DNA of 34,825 nucleotides from Oscillospiraceae bacterium (GTDB lineage: Bacteria > Bacillota > Clostridia > Oscillospirales > Ruminococcaceae), in NCBI GenBank assembly GCA_902772105.1, contig CACXZI010000010.1, positions 1 to 34,825 on the forward strand. The letters run 5' to 3'. Shown one piece after another: positions 26,580 through 34,825 of this stretch. The translations under genes were made by a program, and so were the position numbers. The first letter of the stretch is position 1; the number at the start of each line of letters is the position of its first letter. The notes beneath the pieces were generated by a model. It made no database searches, was not told the origin of the DNA, and saw nothing but the letters and a program-made list of their open reading frames with translations.

Positions 26580-26610
26580 TAAAAGTCACCACAAATATTG
26601 CAGCAACTTT
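26580..26610 (-). terminator. Terminator of the 26666 gene
   Basis: Same hairpin family as 24545-24578, located 56 bp after the stop of the 26666 gene on the minus strand. Confidence 0.6.
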
Positions 26611-26665
26611 AAATTAATTTTTATTTTTTATATAATATCATCTACTAATTCAAAAAATAATAACT

Positions 26666-27313
26666 TTAATCGCTTTCTTCTTCACTCTCTACTTGTTCAT
26701 AATCTTTTATTAAAACTTTACTCCTTACTACTTCATCAAAAAAAATAAATATTGCCCGATTAATATATCTTATTTTTTCATTTATTTCTATAATTCTATC
26801 TTCATCACTGAAAAATTTATATTTTTCTATTCCTAAAAACAAATCTTTCATGCCCTCAACAAATTTTAATAAATCTTTTCTTAAAAGATCTCTTGGGTCT
26901 TTTTCAATCCTTTCAATTTGATAATCATCAAAAAGTTCAGGCCCATTATCATAATAATCATTATATTCTTTTGATGCGAGACTAAAAATTTTATATATAA
27001 TATCAATTTCTCCTAAAATATATGAAACTTTATCCCTTAAATTTATAAAACCTACTTCACCTAAACCATTTTTTAAAGCATCTTTTTCAAACGATGGGAT
27101 ATATACCATATAATTTCTATTGAATTTTTTGCTGTCTTCTTTAATTTCAGAGTTATATTGTTTACTATCATAATTAAACAAACTATATCCATTTTCAATC
27201 TTAACAAAAAAACACTCTTCTTTATTTTTAGATTCCATAGCATTTGCATTTAAACAAAACATAGTCGTAATAAAAACTAAAAATAACAAAACTTTAAGAT
27301 AACTTCTTTTCAA
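26666..27313 (-). CDS. Small secreted acidic protein (215 residues)
   Basis: I do not recognise this protein. The start is the TTG at 27311-27313, because AAAGGAGATG lies just upstream. The signal peptide (KRSYLKVLLFLVF, then TTMFCLNANA) has its likely cleavage before MES; a longer frame up to 27376 would swallow the promoter. The mature protein is mixed charged and helical, without visible internal duplication, and ends in an acidic tail (EQVESEEESD). The leader is of a third type but shares the NAM junction with the class B genes. It has a strong promoter (27348-27376) and its own terminator, so it is a single-gene unit within the secreted-protein locus. Confidence 0.65.
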   Translation of the reverse strand: MKRSYLKVLLFLVFITTMFCLNANAMESKNKEECFFVKIENGYSLFNYDSKQYNSEIKEDSKKFNRNYMVYIPSFEKDALKNGLGEVGFINLRDKVSYILGEIDIIYKIFSLASKEYNDYYDNGPELFDDYQIERIEKDPRDLLRKDLLKFVEGMKDLFLGIEKYKFFSDEDRIIEINEKIRYINRAIFIFFDEVVRSKVLIKDYEQVESEEESD

Positions 27314-27347
27314 AATAAAACATCTCCTTTTGATAAAACATGCTGTT

Positions 27348-27376
27348 ATAATATAATATCTATTAAATTTTGTCAA
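27348..27376 (-). promoter_or_regulatory. Promoter of the 26666 gene
   Basis: On the minus strand a perfect TTGACA (27371-27376), 17 bases, TATTAT (27348-27353). It is one of the best sigma-A promoters in the window. Confidence 0.7.
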
Positions 27377-27386
27377 TAAATAACGA

Positions 27387-28125
27387 ATTTCTCACTAAAT
27401 TAATTAAAACTAAAAATATTTAAATAACAATTTATTTTAATAATTCCAAATTATATTTTTTATTATTTTTTATAACCATATAATTAGCTAATTTACGTTA
27501 AAACTAATTAAAAACAAAATATTTAAATAACCATTTATTTTAATAATTCCAAATTATATTTTTTATTATTTTTTATAACCATATAATTAGCTAATTTACG
27601 TTAAAATTAATTAAAACTAAAAATATTTAAATAACAATTTATTTTAATAATTCCGAATTATATTTTTTATTATTTTTTATAACCACATAATTAGCTAATT
27701 TACGTTAAAATTAATTATAAAACTAAAAATATTTACAATTTATTTTAATAATTCCAAATTATATTTTTTATTATTTTTATAACCATATAATTAGCTAATT
27801 TACGTTAAAATTAATTAAAACTAAAATATTTAAATAACCATTTATTTTAACAATTCCGAATTATATTTTTTATTATTTTTATAACCATATAATTAGCTAA
27901 TTTACGTTAAAATTAATTAAAACTAAAATATTTAAATAACCATTTATTTTAATAATTCCGAATTATATTTTTTATTATTTTTTATAACCACATAATTAGC
28001 TAATTTACGTTAAAATTAATTATAAAACTAAAAATATTTAACAATTCCAAATTATATTTTTTATTATTTTTTATAACCATATAATTAGCTAAATTTTTAT
28101 ATTAAAATTAATTAAAACTAAAAAT
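27387..28125. repeat. Intergenic tandem array, about 7 units of 89-104 bp
   Basis: The word gctaatttacg or its variant recurs at 27487, 27590, 27694, 27794, 27896, 27999 and 28088. Each unit also has ttattttaataattcc(a/g)aattat and tttttataaccatataattag-like words. Copies are 90 percent or more alike by eye. The array lies between two secreted-protein genes; the remaining 28126-28362 is unremarkable AT-rich DNA. Confidence 0.93.
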
Positions 28126-28362
28126 ATTTAATTCTATGATTTATTGATATTATTATTTTGGTTATTATTAGTTAATAATACTTTTTAATTTATCATCACT
28201 TTTTTATAATAAATTTTAAAATAAGCTTCATCTTAAACAACAAAAAATCTATATATTAAATTCATTTAAATTTTATTTTATATAAAACCTTTCTAAAACT
28301 AATAATTTTAGTTAATGTTCCTATAAATCCTTGTTTTCATTTCTTCTACTATGCTTTTTAGT

Positions 28363-30435
28363 TTAAATCTGCTTTAACCTTTTAATCCTTTCTTCGTTTT
28401 CATCTTCATCTTCATCTTCATCATCATCATCTTCCTCTTCTTCTTCCTCTTCATCCACATCCATGTCTTCATTTTCTGTTGCAACAAAATCTTCCAATTC
28501 ATCTTTTTGATTTAAAACTGCATTACCCTTTTTAATCTTTTTCTTCTTTGGTTTTTTTATTTTTGGCCCTGCAATGTTAATTCTTATCTTTAAAGGCAAT
28601 TCTTCATTTATTTTTGCGTTTAGTTTGTCTTTATATTCAATATGCTTTTCATAAAATTCTTTTAATGCTTCTTTAATAACATCAATTTGAGCAACAAAAG
28701 CTTCTTTTAATAATTGTATATCAGATTCATCAAGAGTGTATATTGTGATAAAACCATTCACAAATTTAGAATTATTTTTATAAGTTGTTCCTAATCTTTC
28801 TCTAAAATTTTCCCTATCAACATCTCCATAAACATTTAAAAATATATATTTGGTTAATTCTAACAATATTAAAACCAGCTTTTCTAATTCCTCTCTAGAT
28901 ATTTCTTCTTTTCCGTCTAATTTTAATAAAGCTTCATTCCAACATTTTTTAAACCGTTTAGATGCAAGAGAAAGTGCCTTTAAATAGGTTTTTATTTTGC
29001 CTTTCATAATATTTTTAAAAGTATTTTCCACAAAATCTATTGTAACATTTGAACTGATTTTTTTATTTATTGCTTCACTTAGCTTTTTTTTGCAAGGTTT
29101 AAAATTTATAAATTGTCCAAAACATCTATTTACTGTGCCATTAATTAAAATGATTTTTGAATTAAAAGCTTCTTTTAATTTTTCTACATCTTCTTTAGTT
29201 AATTTATAGTTATATACCCCACCATTATACACACCTATCTTTTTTAAAAAATTTTCTTCATCAACATTTCCAAATTCATCTAAAAATATATCATCCGCCA
29301 ATAAAACATAAATAGCTGCAAAATTCTCTATTTCATCACTAGATGGTCCTTCTTGTCTAGCAGACGAAAAGAGCAATTTAACCCATAATGCTTCAAAAGT
29401 TTTAGCATTTTCTTCTAATATTTCTATATAACCTCTTATTTTTTCTTTATAAATATACCCATCTTCATCTGCTATTTTTATTTTATTTGTTACTTCAATT
29501 AAAAAATTTTCTTCTTTTATATCAATTATTTTTTGATGTAATCTTCCCATATATTTAAAAAACGTTTTTTTAAAAAGATCTACCTCTTCAATAATTTTAC
29601 GACATTGTTGTTTATATGCTATTCTTAACATATCTTTATCTTTTTTATCTAGTTTATATTCTAAGAAAACCTTATCAAAATCCACTAAAAATTCATGAAG
29701 TTTTTCTTCATCAAGTTCACTACTACTAAAATTAGAGTAATCTTTTAAACATATATCTTTTTCAAATTTAAAATATAAAAAAGCAAAAGATTCTATATTA
29801 TTTTCACTAAGTTTATTTTTAATTTGTGTACATTGACCAATATAGCCTACCCATTTAGACCCAAATTCATCAGCTTTTTCTATAAGCATTTTTTCAAATT
29901 GTTTTAACCTATCTTTTGCATAAAATTTTTTGGATATTTTTTCGTTTAATATCTTTTCATATTCTTTATGTTTTTCATTAAACTCTTTTAAAGCAGCTTT
30001 AATAACATCAAGTTGTTCAATATAGGCATTTTCTATTTTATTTATATCTTCTTTATCTAGTTTATATTTATAAAAATTAGAATTTAAACCCTGCAAATCT
30101 TCAATAATTTTTTTTTCATTAATGCGTTTTTCTTCATCTAAACATATATCTTTTGCTACTTCAAAATATTTTAAAGCTATATTTTCTAAATTTTCTTTAG
30201 ATATTTCTTTTTCAGCTTCAAATTGCATTAAAATTTGGTTCCACTCTATTTTAAAATCATTTGTCTTTTTTGATATTAAATTCACATATTCATTAACCGT
30301 ATTTTTAAATTCAAAAATATAATTTCCTTGCCTTATTTCGCTTTTATTTTGCCTTTTTTGCATGGCACTAACAGAAACGATAGAAATATTAGCAATATAT
30401 ACTCCCATAATTAAAACTTTAATTTTTTTGAACAT
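28363..30435 (-). CDS. Secreted four-repeat protein with basic patch and acidic tail, leader class B (690 residues)
   Basis: Function unknown. A signal peptide (1-24, ending VSVSA before MQK) is followed by four copies of a helical domain of about 130 residues (about 44-169, 173-304, 332-460, 480-612). The repeat signature is a Y-x-x-x-L start, F-x-x-x-W, IFLDE or ICLDE (for example 383-387), then YKL-x-x-x-D, LK-x-AF, and a final F-x-x-H-x-x-YK-x-x-L-x-x-KI. The same domain occurs in the 31898 gene and at the right edge. The C-terminus is unique: a lysine cluster (PKIKKPKKKKIKKG, 624-637) followed by an almost pure Asp/Glu stretch (656-682). The ATG has GGGAGG upstream and a promoter-like TAGAAT at 30467-30472 with a weak -35. 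Confidence 0.75.
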   Translation of the reverse strand: MFKKIKVLIMGVYIANISIVSVSAMQKRQNKSEIRQGNYIFEFKNTVNEYVNLISKKTNDFKIEWNQILMQFEAEKEISKENLENIALKYFEVAKDICLDEEKRINEKKIIEDLQGLNSNFYKYKLDKEDINKIENAYIEQLDVIKAALKEFNEKHKEYEKILNEKISKKFYAKDRLKQFEKMLIEKADEFGSKWVGYIGQCTQIKNKLSENNIESFAFLYFKFEKDICLKDYSNFSSSELDEEKLHEFLVDFDKVFLEYKLDKKDKDMLRIAYKQQCRKIIEEVDLFKKTFFKYMGRLHQKIIDIKEENFLIEVTNKIKIADEDGYIYKEKIRGYIEILEENAKTFEALWVKLLFSSARQEGPSSDEIENFAAIYVLLADDIFLDEFGNVDEENFLKKIGVYNGGVYNYKLTKEDVEKLKEAFNSKIILINGTVNRCFGQFINFKPCKKKLSEAINKKISSNVTIDFVENTFKNIMKGKIKTYLKALSLASKRFKKCWNEALLKLDGKEEISREELEKLVLILLELTKYIFLNVYGDVDRENFRERLGTTYKNNSKFVNGFITIYTLDESDIQLLKEAFVAQIDVIKEALKEFYEKHIEYKDKLNAKINEELPLKIRINIAGPKIKKPKKKKIKKGNAVLNQKDELEDFVATENEDMDVDEEEEEEEDDDDEDEDEDENEERIKRLKQI
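28391..28466. repeat. Trinucleotide-rich tract encoding an acidic tail
   Basis: Runs of cat/ctt triplets on the plus strand (gat/gaa on the coding strand) encode the Asp/Glu tail of the 28363 gene. Such tracts are prone to in-frame length change. Confidence 0.8.
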
Positions 30436-30466
30436 AAAAATCCTCCCATCTATGAAATATGATAAT

Positions 30467-31771
30467 ATTCTACCAAATACTGGAAAATATAAAATATTTC
30501 AAATTAGTTTTTATGTAGAAAAAAATCGTCAAAAAATGTAAATATGAATTTAATAAACTAATTTTATAGATATAAACATTTTTAAACATATTTCAATTTT
30601 TAACGTTAAGTTTAAGTTTTTATTAATACTCATATTTAAAAATTTATATAATTCTTTAAAACGAAACATAGTTAAATTATATTATTATTAATATATTTTT
30701 TATATTAAAACAAATGTCTATCACATAAAACTACATAATCATTCATAATATTAAAATTTTCTAATTTCTTAAAACTAAATCATATATAAAACTCACAATT
30801 AAATAAATATTTTAGTTTGAATTTATGAAAAATATTTTAATTTAAAAACTTAAACTGAAAATATAAAAAACAAAAAACCAAAATAAACACATAACCAAAT
30901 ATTTTAATTTAAATTTAAAAATCTAATAATTAATTTTCTTTTAATTTAATTAATAATTTAAATTTGTTTTATTTTAAAATCTAGATAATGAATAAACATG
31001 CAGTAATAATTAAAAAATTATAACATATAAAAAAATAAAATACCCAATAAATTAACAAAACCAAATTTTAAATTTAATTAAACATCTCAAAATAAAAAAA
31101 CATTAATAACATCCCTAATTCTTAATTTAAATATAAACAATACAAAAATATTTTTAACATTTATATTTTTTATAACTAAATTCAATTTTTATATTTTAAA
31201 ATTAATACAACTTAAAAAATTATTTAATTTAACATATTAATAAAAATTAACCTCTATTTTAATTAAAGATATTTACAAATATTAATTCAAAAAATTTTAA
31301 ACACAGCTAAACATTACTAATTTAACAAAACCAAATTTTAAATTTAATTAAACATCTCAAAATAAAAAATCTTTTTTAAATTTTATTGAAAACCAAAATA
31401 AACACATAACTATATATTTTAGTTTGAATTTATGAAAAATATTTTAATTTAAAAACTTAAACTGAAAATATAAAAAACAAAAAACTAAAATAAAATATAA
31501 CTATATATTTTAGTTTGAATTTAAAAATCTACCGCTTAATTTTCTTTTAATTTAATTAATAATTTAAATTTGTTTTATTTTAAAATTTATTTTCGTTTAT
31601 ATAAATCTACTTTTTTAAGATATAAAAAATACTAATACCGCAACTAATTATTAACTCAAAAATTTCCGGTTATATTTTATAAAATAAATAAAAACTTAAT
31701 ATAAATTAAACCTTAAATAATCAACAAATTAATAATATATATTTTCAGTTACTATATCTATTTTAGTTAAG
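30467..31771. repeat. Long intergenic region with dispersed duplicated segments
   Basis: No gene is visible in this 1.3 kb. A segment of about 180 bp at 30807-30983 (ttttagtttgaatttatg to ttgttttattttaaaat) recurs at 31410-31589. A shorter one (acaaaaccaaattttaaat) recurs at about 31058 and 31326. Parts of 30955-31100 recur at 34300-34470 beyond the next gene, suggesting that gene and flanks were duplicated together. Confidence 0.75.
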
Positions 31772-31880
31772 CGTTTTTAAAAACAAAAAGTCACTGCAAA
31801 ATTTGCAGCAACTTTTATTTAAAACTCATAATATTTAAGTTAATATTTCAAATAAATTAACTAATAAAATTTTTATATTT
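31772..31880. repeat. 3' flank block duplicated at 34525-34632
   Basis: About 108 bp containing the terminator hairpin and the following cataatatttaa-ttaatatttcaaataaatt segment match 34525-34632 closely. Each copy lies downstream of a class B family gene. Confidence 0.88.
31784..31816 (-). terminator. Terminator of the 31898 gene
   Basis: On the minus strand AAGTTGCTGC pairs with GCAGTGACTT (two G-U pairs, AT loop), followed by TTTTTG-rich sequence. Confidence 0.75.
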
Positions 31881-31897
31881 AGCTATCATAAGTCTTC

Positions 31898-33631
31898 TCA
31901 GATTTCACTAAACTCACTCTTAAAAAAGTCTGAATAATTTTCAATAGGAAAGCTATTTTTAGATAGATATTCCTTCAATTCTTCAACATCATCGAATACA
32001 ATTATTTTTCTATCTAATTTTTTATTTAATTGGTCTTTATAATTTTTATGTTTTTTATAAAATTTCTCTAAATCTCTGCCAACAAATTCTTTATATTTAA
32101 CGAAAGCATTCTTTAAAAGATATTTTTGGTTTTCTGTTAATTCATGTCTATATTTTTCGCCATTTTGTTTTTCTAACTTTCTTAAAAATTCATCTACCTT
32201 AACATCATTATTTTCATCTAAAAATATTCTACTCATAGCTAAATTATATATTGCGGCAAATTTTTCTAAATCTGAATTTGATAATTCTTTAAAACTATAT
32301 TCAACTAATAACTTATCCCATTCAGTTTCAAATTCATCAAAATCTTCTGAAAGATTTCTCACATATTCAATAATTCTTTTTTTAAAAGACTCATTATTAA
32401 TATTTTCTTCAGATGCTTCGTTAATAATATTTTCTTCAGTAGTCCCTTCATTGGAATAGATTGTAGAATTTTCTTCAGTAAACTCTTCATTAGAACAAAC
32501 TGTAGAATTTTCTTCAGAATCATTATTAACTTCCATTGCATAATTTACTACATCTGCCCAATTACTAAATGTCGGTATTTCCTCTGTTATTTTATCAGAC
32601 AATAATTCTTTATATTCCTCGTGTTGCTTATAAAACTGATCTAATTTTTCATTAACCCCGTTTTTATACTTAACAAAAGCTTTTTTTAAAATATCTTTAA
32701 GTTCTTTATCATTAATATATTTCATATCCACATCACTTTTTAATCTATCTTCCTTTTGTATTTCTTCTAAAAATTCATCTAAATTAACATCATCTTTTTC
32801 ATCTAAAAATATTTTACTCATAATTTTATGATGTGATACCACAAACCTAGCTATATCTTCAAATTCTAGGTGTTTTGTGTTACTATATTCTTCTAATAAA
32901 CATTCCCACTCTTTTTGAAAATTTTCAAAAATTTTTCCAAGATCATCTACATATTCACTAATTCTATCTTCATAAGCTTTCTTAAGTATTTTTTTTCTAA
33001 CACAACTAGAATCACCATTTTCAGGTTTATTATACATATCAAAAAATTCATTCATCTTATTTAATAACCTTGTAAAGTTTTCTTGTCCATATACTTCCTT
33101 AAAATTACCAAATCGCGTTCTAAATTCATCACAAAAAGATTTAACTACTTTTTGTAATTCTTTTTTTGCATTTTCATCAAATTTAAAATTTGTAACACCA
33201 GGTTCCAATTTTTTTCTTTTTCCTAAATATTCTAAAATTTTTTCTAAATTAATTTTACCTGAAATACAAGATGAATCCACACCATTTAACACGTAAGTAA
33301 ATGTATATGCTATTAAATCTAAAAAGAAAGGACTTATCTTTTCTTTGCTTTTTTGTAGACTACATCTCATAAATATTTCATATTTTTCTTTTAACTCTTG
33401 CCTTTTTATTTCCACTGCTTTTAAGTAAAAATCTACATCTTTAGTTGTTATAATCTGTTCTTTAAATGCCATTTTTTTCTCCATAGCACTAGAAACCGTA
33501 TCAGACATCACCCCTTTAGATGATATAACCTGTTCTTTAACTATTGGCTTTTTCTCCATAGCATTAGAAACCGTATAAGGCATCACCCCTAAACATAAAG
33601 ACATAATTAAAATTTTTGTTTTTTTTAACAT
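31898..33631 (-). CDS. Secreted three-repeat protein, leader class B (577 residues)
   Basis: A paralogue of the 28363 protein. The signal peptide ends VSNA before MEKK. A 25-residue segment spanning the end of the leader is tandemly duplicated (16-40 and 41-65, GVMxxTVSxAMEKK), so a second AMEKK junction is present. Three copies of the family domain follow: a divergent one (about 66-193), then 223-350 and 419-543. The last two carry KIFLDEKDDV (273-282) or RIFLDENNDV (468-477) and an AFVKYK helix followed by FYK-HE/K-YK. A Glu/Asn/Ser-rich linker (about 368-415) separates them. The ATG has GGAGG upstream and a near-consensus promoter (33664-33692). No enzyme motif, anchor or sorting signal is seen; its role is unknown. 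Confidence 0.75.
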   Translation of the reverse strand: MLKKTKILIMSLCLGVMPYTVSNAMEKKPIVKEQVISSKGVMSDTVSSAMEKKMAFKEQIITTKDVDFYLKAVEIKRQELKEKYEIFMRCSLQKSKEKISPFFLDLIAYTFTYVLNGVDSSCISGKINLEKILEYLGKRKKLEPGVTNFKFDENAKKELQKVVKSFCDEFRTRFGNFKEVYGQENFTRLLNKMNEFFDMYNKPENGDSSCVRKKILKKAYEDRISEYVDDLGKIFENFQKEWECLLEEYSNTKHLEFEDIARFVVSHHKIMSKIFLDEKDDVNLDEFLEEIQKEDRLKSDVDMKYINDKELKDILKKAFVKYKNGVNEKLDQFYKQHEEYKELLSDKITEEIPTFSNWADVVNYAMEVNNDSEENSTVCSNEEFTEENSTIYSNEGTTEENIINEASEENINNESFKKRIIEYVRNLSEDFDEFETEWDKLLVEYSFKELSNSDLEKFAAIYNLAMSRIFLDENNDVKVDEFLRKLEKQNGEKYRHELTENQKYLLKNAFVKYKEFVGRDLEKFYKKHKNYKDQLNKKLDRKIIVFDDVEELKEYLSKNSFPIENYSDFFKSEFSEI

Positions 33632-33663
33632 AATTTTCCTCCAATAAACTAAAATATGACAAT

Positions 33664-33692
33664 ATTTTACTAAATTATGGAAAATATGTCAA
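33664..33692 (-). promoter_or_regulatory. Promoter of the 31898 gene
   Basis: On the minus strand a perfect TTGACA (33687-33692), 17 bases, TAAAAT (33664-33669). The surrounding leader is homologous to that of the 28363 gene. Confidence 0.7.
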
Positions 33693-33699
33693 GTTAAAA

Positions 33700-34524
33700 T
33701 CGTTTATAATCTCATAAAAAAATAAATAAAACTATAAGAAATAGCATGCTATATGTTTTAATAATGCCTTTTTTTAATTTTATTAAAATTAAAAATTGAT
33801 ATGTAATAAAATATCTTAAATTGAAATTATAAAAAATTTAAAATTTATTTTCATTACTATAAATATACTTTTTTAAATATAAAAAATAAATAAAAACTTA
33901 ATATAATTTATACTAAAATAAAAAACAAACTAATAATATAATATTTTACAATTAAAACAAAAATACATAACATAAAAACTTAAACTGATATATTAATTTT
34001 AATTAAATATTTTTAAAAACAAAAAGTCACCGAAAAACATAAGATGCTTTTATTTTTTTTATTTTAAATTAAAAAACTTTTATAACTAAATCCAAATTTT
34101 ATATTTAAAATTAATACAGCTTAAAAAATTATTTAATTAAAAATGCTGCCAAAAATTAACCTCTACTTTAATTAAAAAAAAATTTAAAATATTAATTTAA
34201 TAGATTTTTATATAAACTAAATATTTAAATTAAATATTTTTAAAAACAAAAAAATAAACATAAACTTAAATGTTTTAATTTAAATTTATGAACAAAATTC
34301 TAAAAATCTACTATTTAATTTCCTGTTTAAATTAATAAATATTTAAAATTTGTTTTATTTTAAAATCTCAGTCATAAATAAACATGTAATAATAATTAAA
34401 AAATTATGGCCTATCAAAAATAAAATACCACATAAATTAATAAAACCAAATAGTTAGATTAAATATCTCTAAAATAAAAAAACAATAACACAAATTAAAC
34501 TTTAAATATATTAATTTTAATTAA
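33700..34524. repeat. Intergenic region with degraded copies of family 3' flanks
   Basis: No gene is visible. Near 34000-34060 lies a degraded copy of the terminator flank (aaaaacaaaaagtcacc followed by a broken hairpin), and 34300-34470 matches parts of 30955-31100. The region looks like the remains of earlier family duplications. Confidence 0.6.
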
Positions 34525-34632
34525 ATATTTTTAAAAACAAAAAGCCACTGCAAAATTTGCAGCAACTTTTATTTAAAACTCATAATATTTAAATTAATAT
34601 TTCAAATAAATTAACTAATAAAATTAAAAATT
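34525..34632. repeat. 3' flank block, second copy
   Basis: Matches 31772-31880, including the terminator hairpin at 34541-34570. Confidence 0.88.
34538..34572 (-). terminator. Terminator of the right-edge family gene
   Basis: On the minus strand AAAGTTGCTGC pairs with GCAGTGGCTTT, followed by TTGTTTTT. It belongs to the same hairpin family as 31784-31816. Confidence 0.7.
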
Positions 34633-34718
34633 TATATCTAATATTCACTATATATAATTATTGTTAAAAACTATATAAATATAATTTTTTTAAAAAACTA
34701 TTTTCAATAAATAGCTCT

Positions 34719-34825
34719 TCATTTATTTAACATCATCAAATTTAATTGTCCTTTATAATTTTCATGCTCTTTATAAAACTTTTCTAATTTTGCATTAACC
34801 ATTTGCTTACATTCAACAAAAGCTT
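34719..34825 (-). CDS. Partial secreted-family gene cut by the right edge
   Basis: Only the last 34 codons are in the window. They encode AFVECKQMVNAKLEKFYKEH followed by ENYKGQLNLMMLNK. The first 28 or so residues closely match the end of the third repeat of the 31898 protein (AFVKYK, LEKFYK, YKDQLN). After QLN the frames diverge. The next bases in another frame encode FDDVK, a stop, then MKSYLLKIVF, matching FDDVEELKEYLSKNSF of the paralogue. The gene end has therefore suffered a deletion and frameshift relative to the paralogue. Whether the rest is intact cannot be seen. Confidence 0.75.
   Translation of the reverse strand, partial: AFVECKQMVNAKLEKFYKEHENYKGQLNLMMLNK

Noticed and set aside
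28363..34825. Surface-anchored (LPXTG, S-layer or choline-binding) proteins
   Set aside because: No LPXTG, no C-terminal membrane helix and no recognisable cell-wall-binding repeats were found in the secreted family.

Overview
The window is very AT-rich, standard-code bacterial DNA whose core genes look like Clostridia (low-GC Firmicutes). Supporting this are the order rsmD-coaD-coiled-coil gene, a split transketolase, a SpoVB-type flippase, a DacF-type carboxypeptidase homologue, strong GGAGG ribosome binding sites and sigma-A style promoters. Low coding density, long repeat-filled gaps, several genes that keep their fold but have lost catalytic residues, and a large family of secreted proteins suggest (inference) a host-associated organism under relaxed selection or genome erosion. 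I cannot name a species.

Layout. 1-486: a tandemly duplicated divergent promoter region around a 40-residue ORF. 487-3194 (+): rodA-like SEDS gene, rsmD, coaD-like gene and a coiled-coil gene, closed by a hairpin terminator. 3195-4487: AT-rich gap, a small ORF and a Nif11-like small protein. 4489-6861 (-): a P-type cation ATPase. 6946-8210: an array of about 17 units of 64-78 bp. 8217-10047 (-): the two transketolase subunits. 10190-10890: an array of 46-53 bp units. 11350-12900 (+): SpoVB/MurJ-like flippase, then a third array. 13181-13849 (-): metallophosphoesterase homologue. 14021-15373 (+): DacF-like protein. 15374-16766: gap with a 149-bp duplication and a small membrane protein gene. 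16767-17027 (-): rpsT. 17281-22061 (+): pheS and pheT, unusually separated by about 1.4 kb of composite repeats.

22324 to the right edge (-) is the most distinctive region. It holds five complete genes and one cut by the edge. The five complete genes encode signal peptides, and all are lysine/glutamate-rich helical proteins. The four I could check have a sigma-A-like promoter directly upstream, and related hairpin terminators lie between several genes, so they look like single-gene units. Two leader classes are visible. In each class promoter, ribosome site and signal peptide are conserved while the mature protein differs. Several members are built from internal domain copies of about 130-150 residues. 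The pattern resembles a locus that expands by duplication and recombination, producing secreted factors of unknown function.

How the genes work together. RodA, the SpoVB-like flippase and the DacF-like protein all belong to peptidoglycan synthesis and remodelling, but the DacF homologue lacks all three active-site motifs. RsmD, PheS, PheT and S20 are translation functions. Transketolase supplies pentose phosphates. CoaD would make dephospho-CoA, but its signature histidine is replaced. The secreted family could mediate contact with a host or with other cells; this is inference only.
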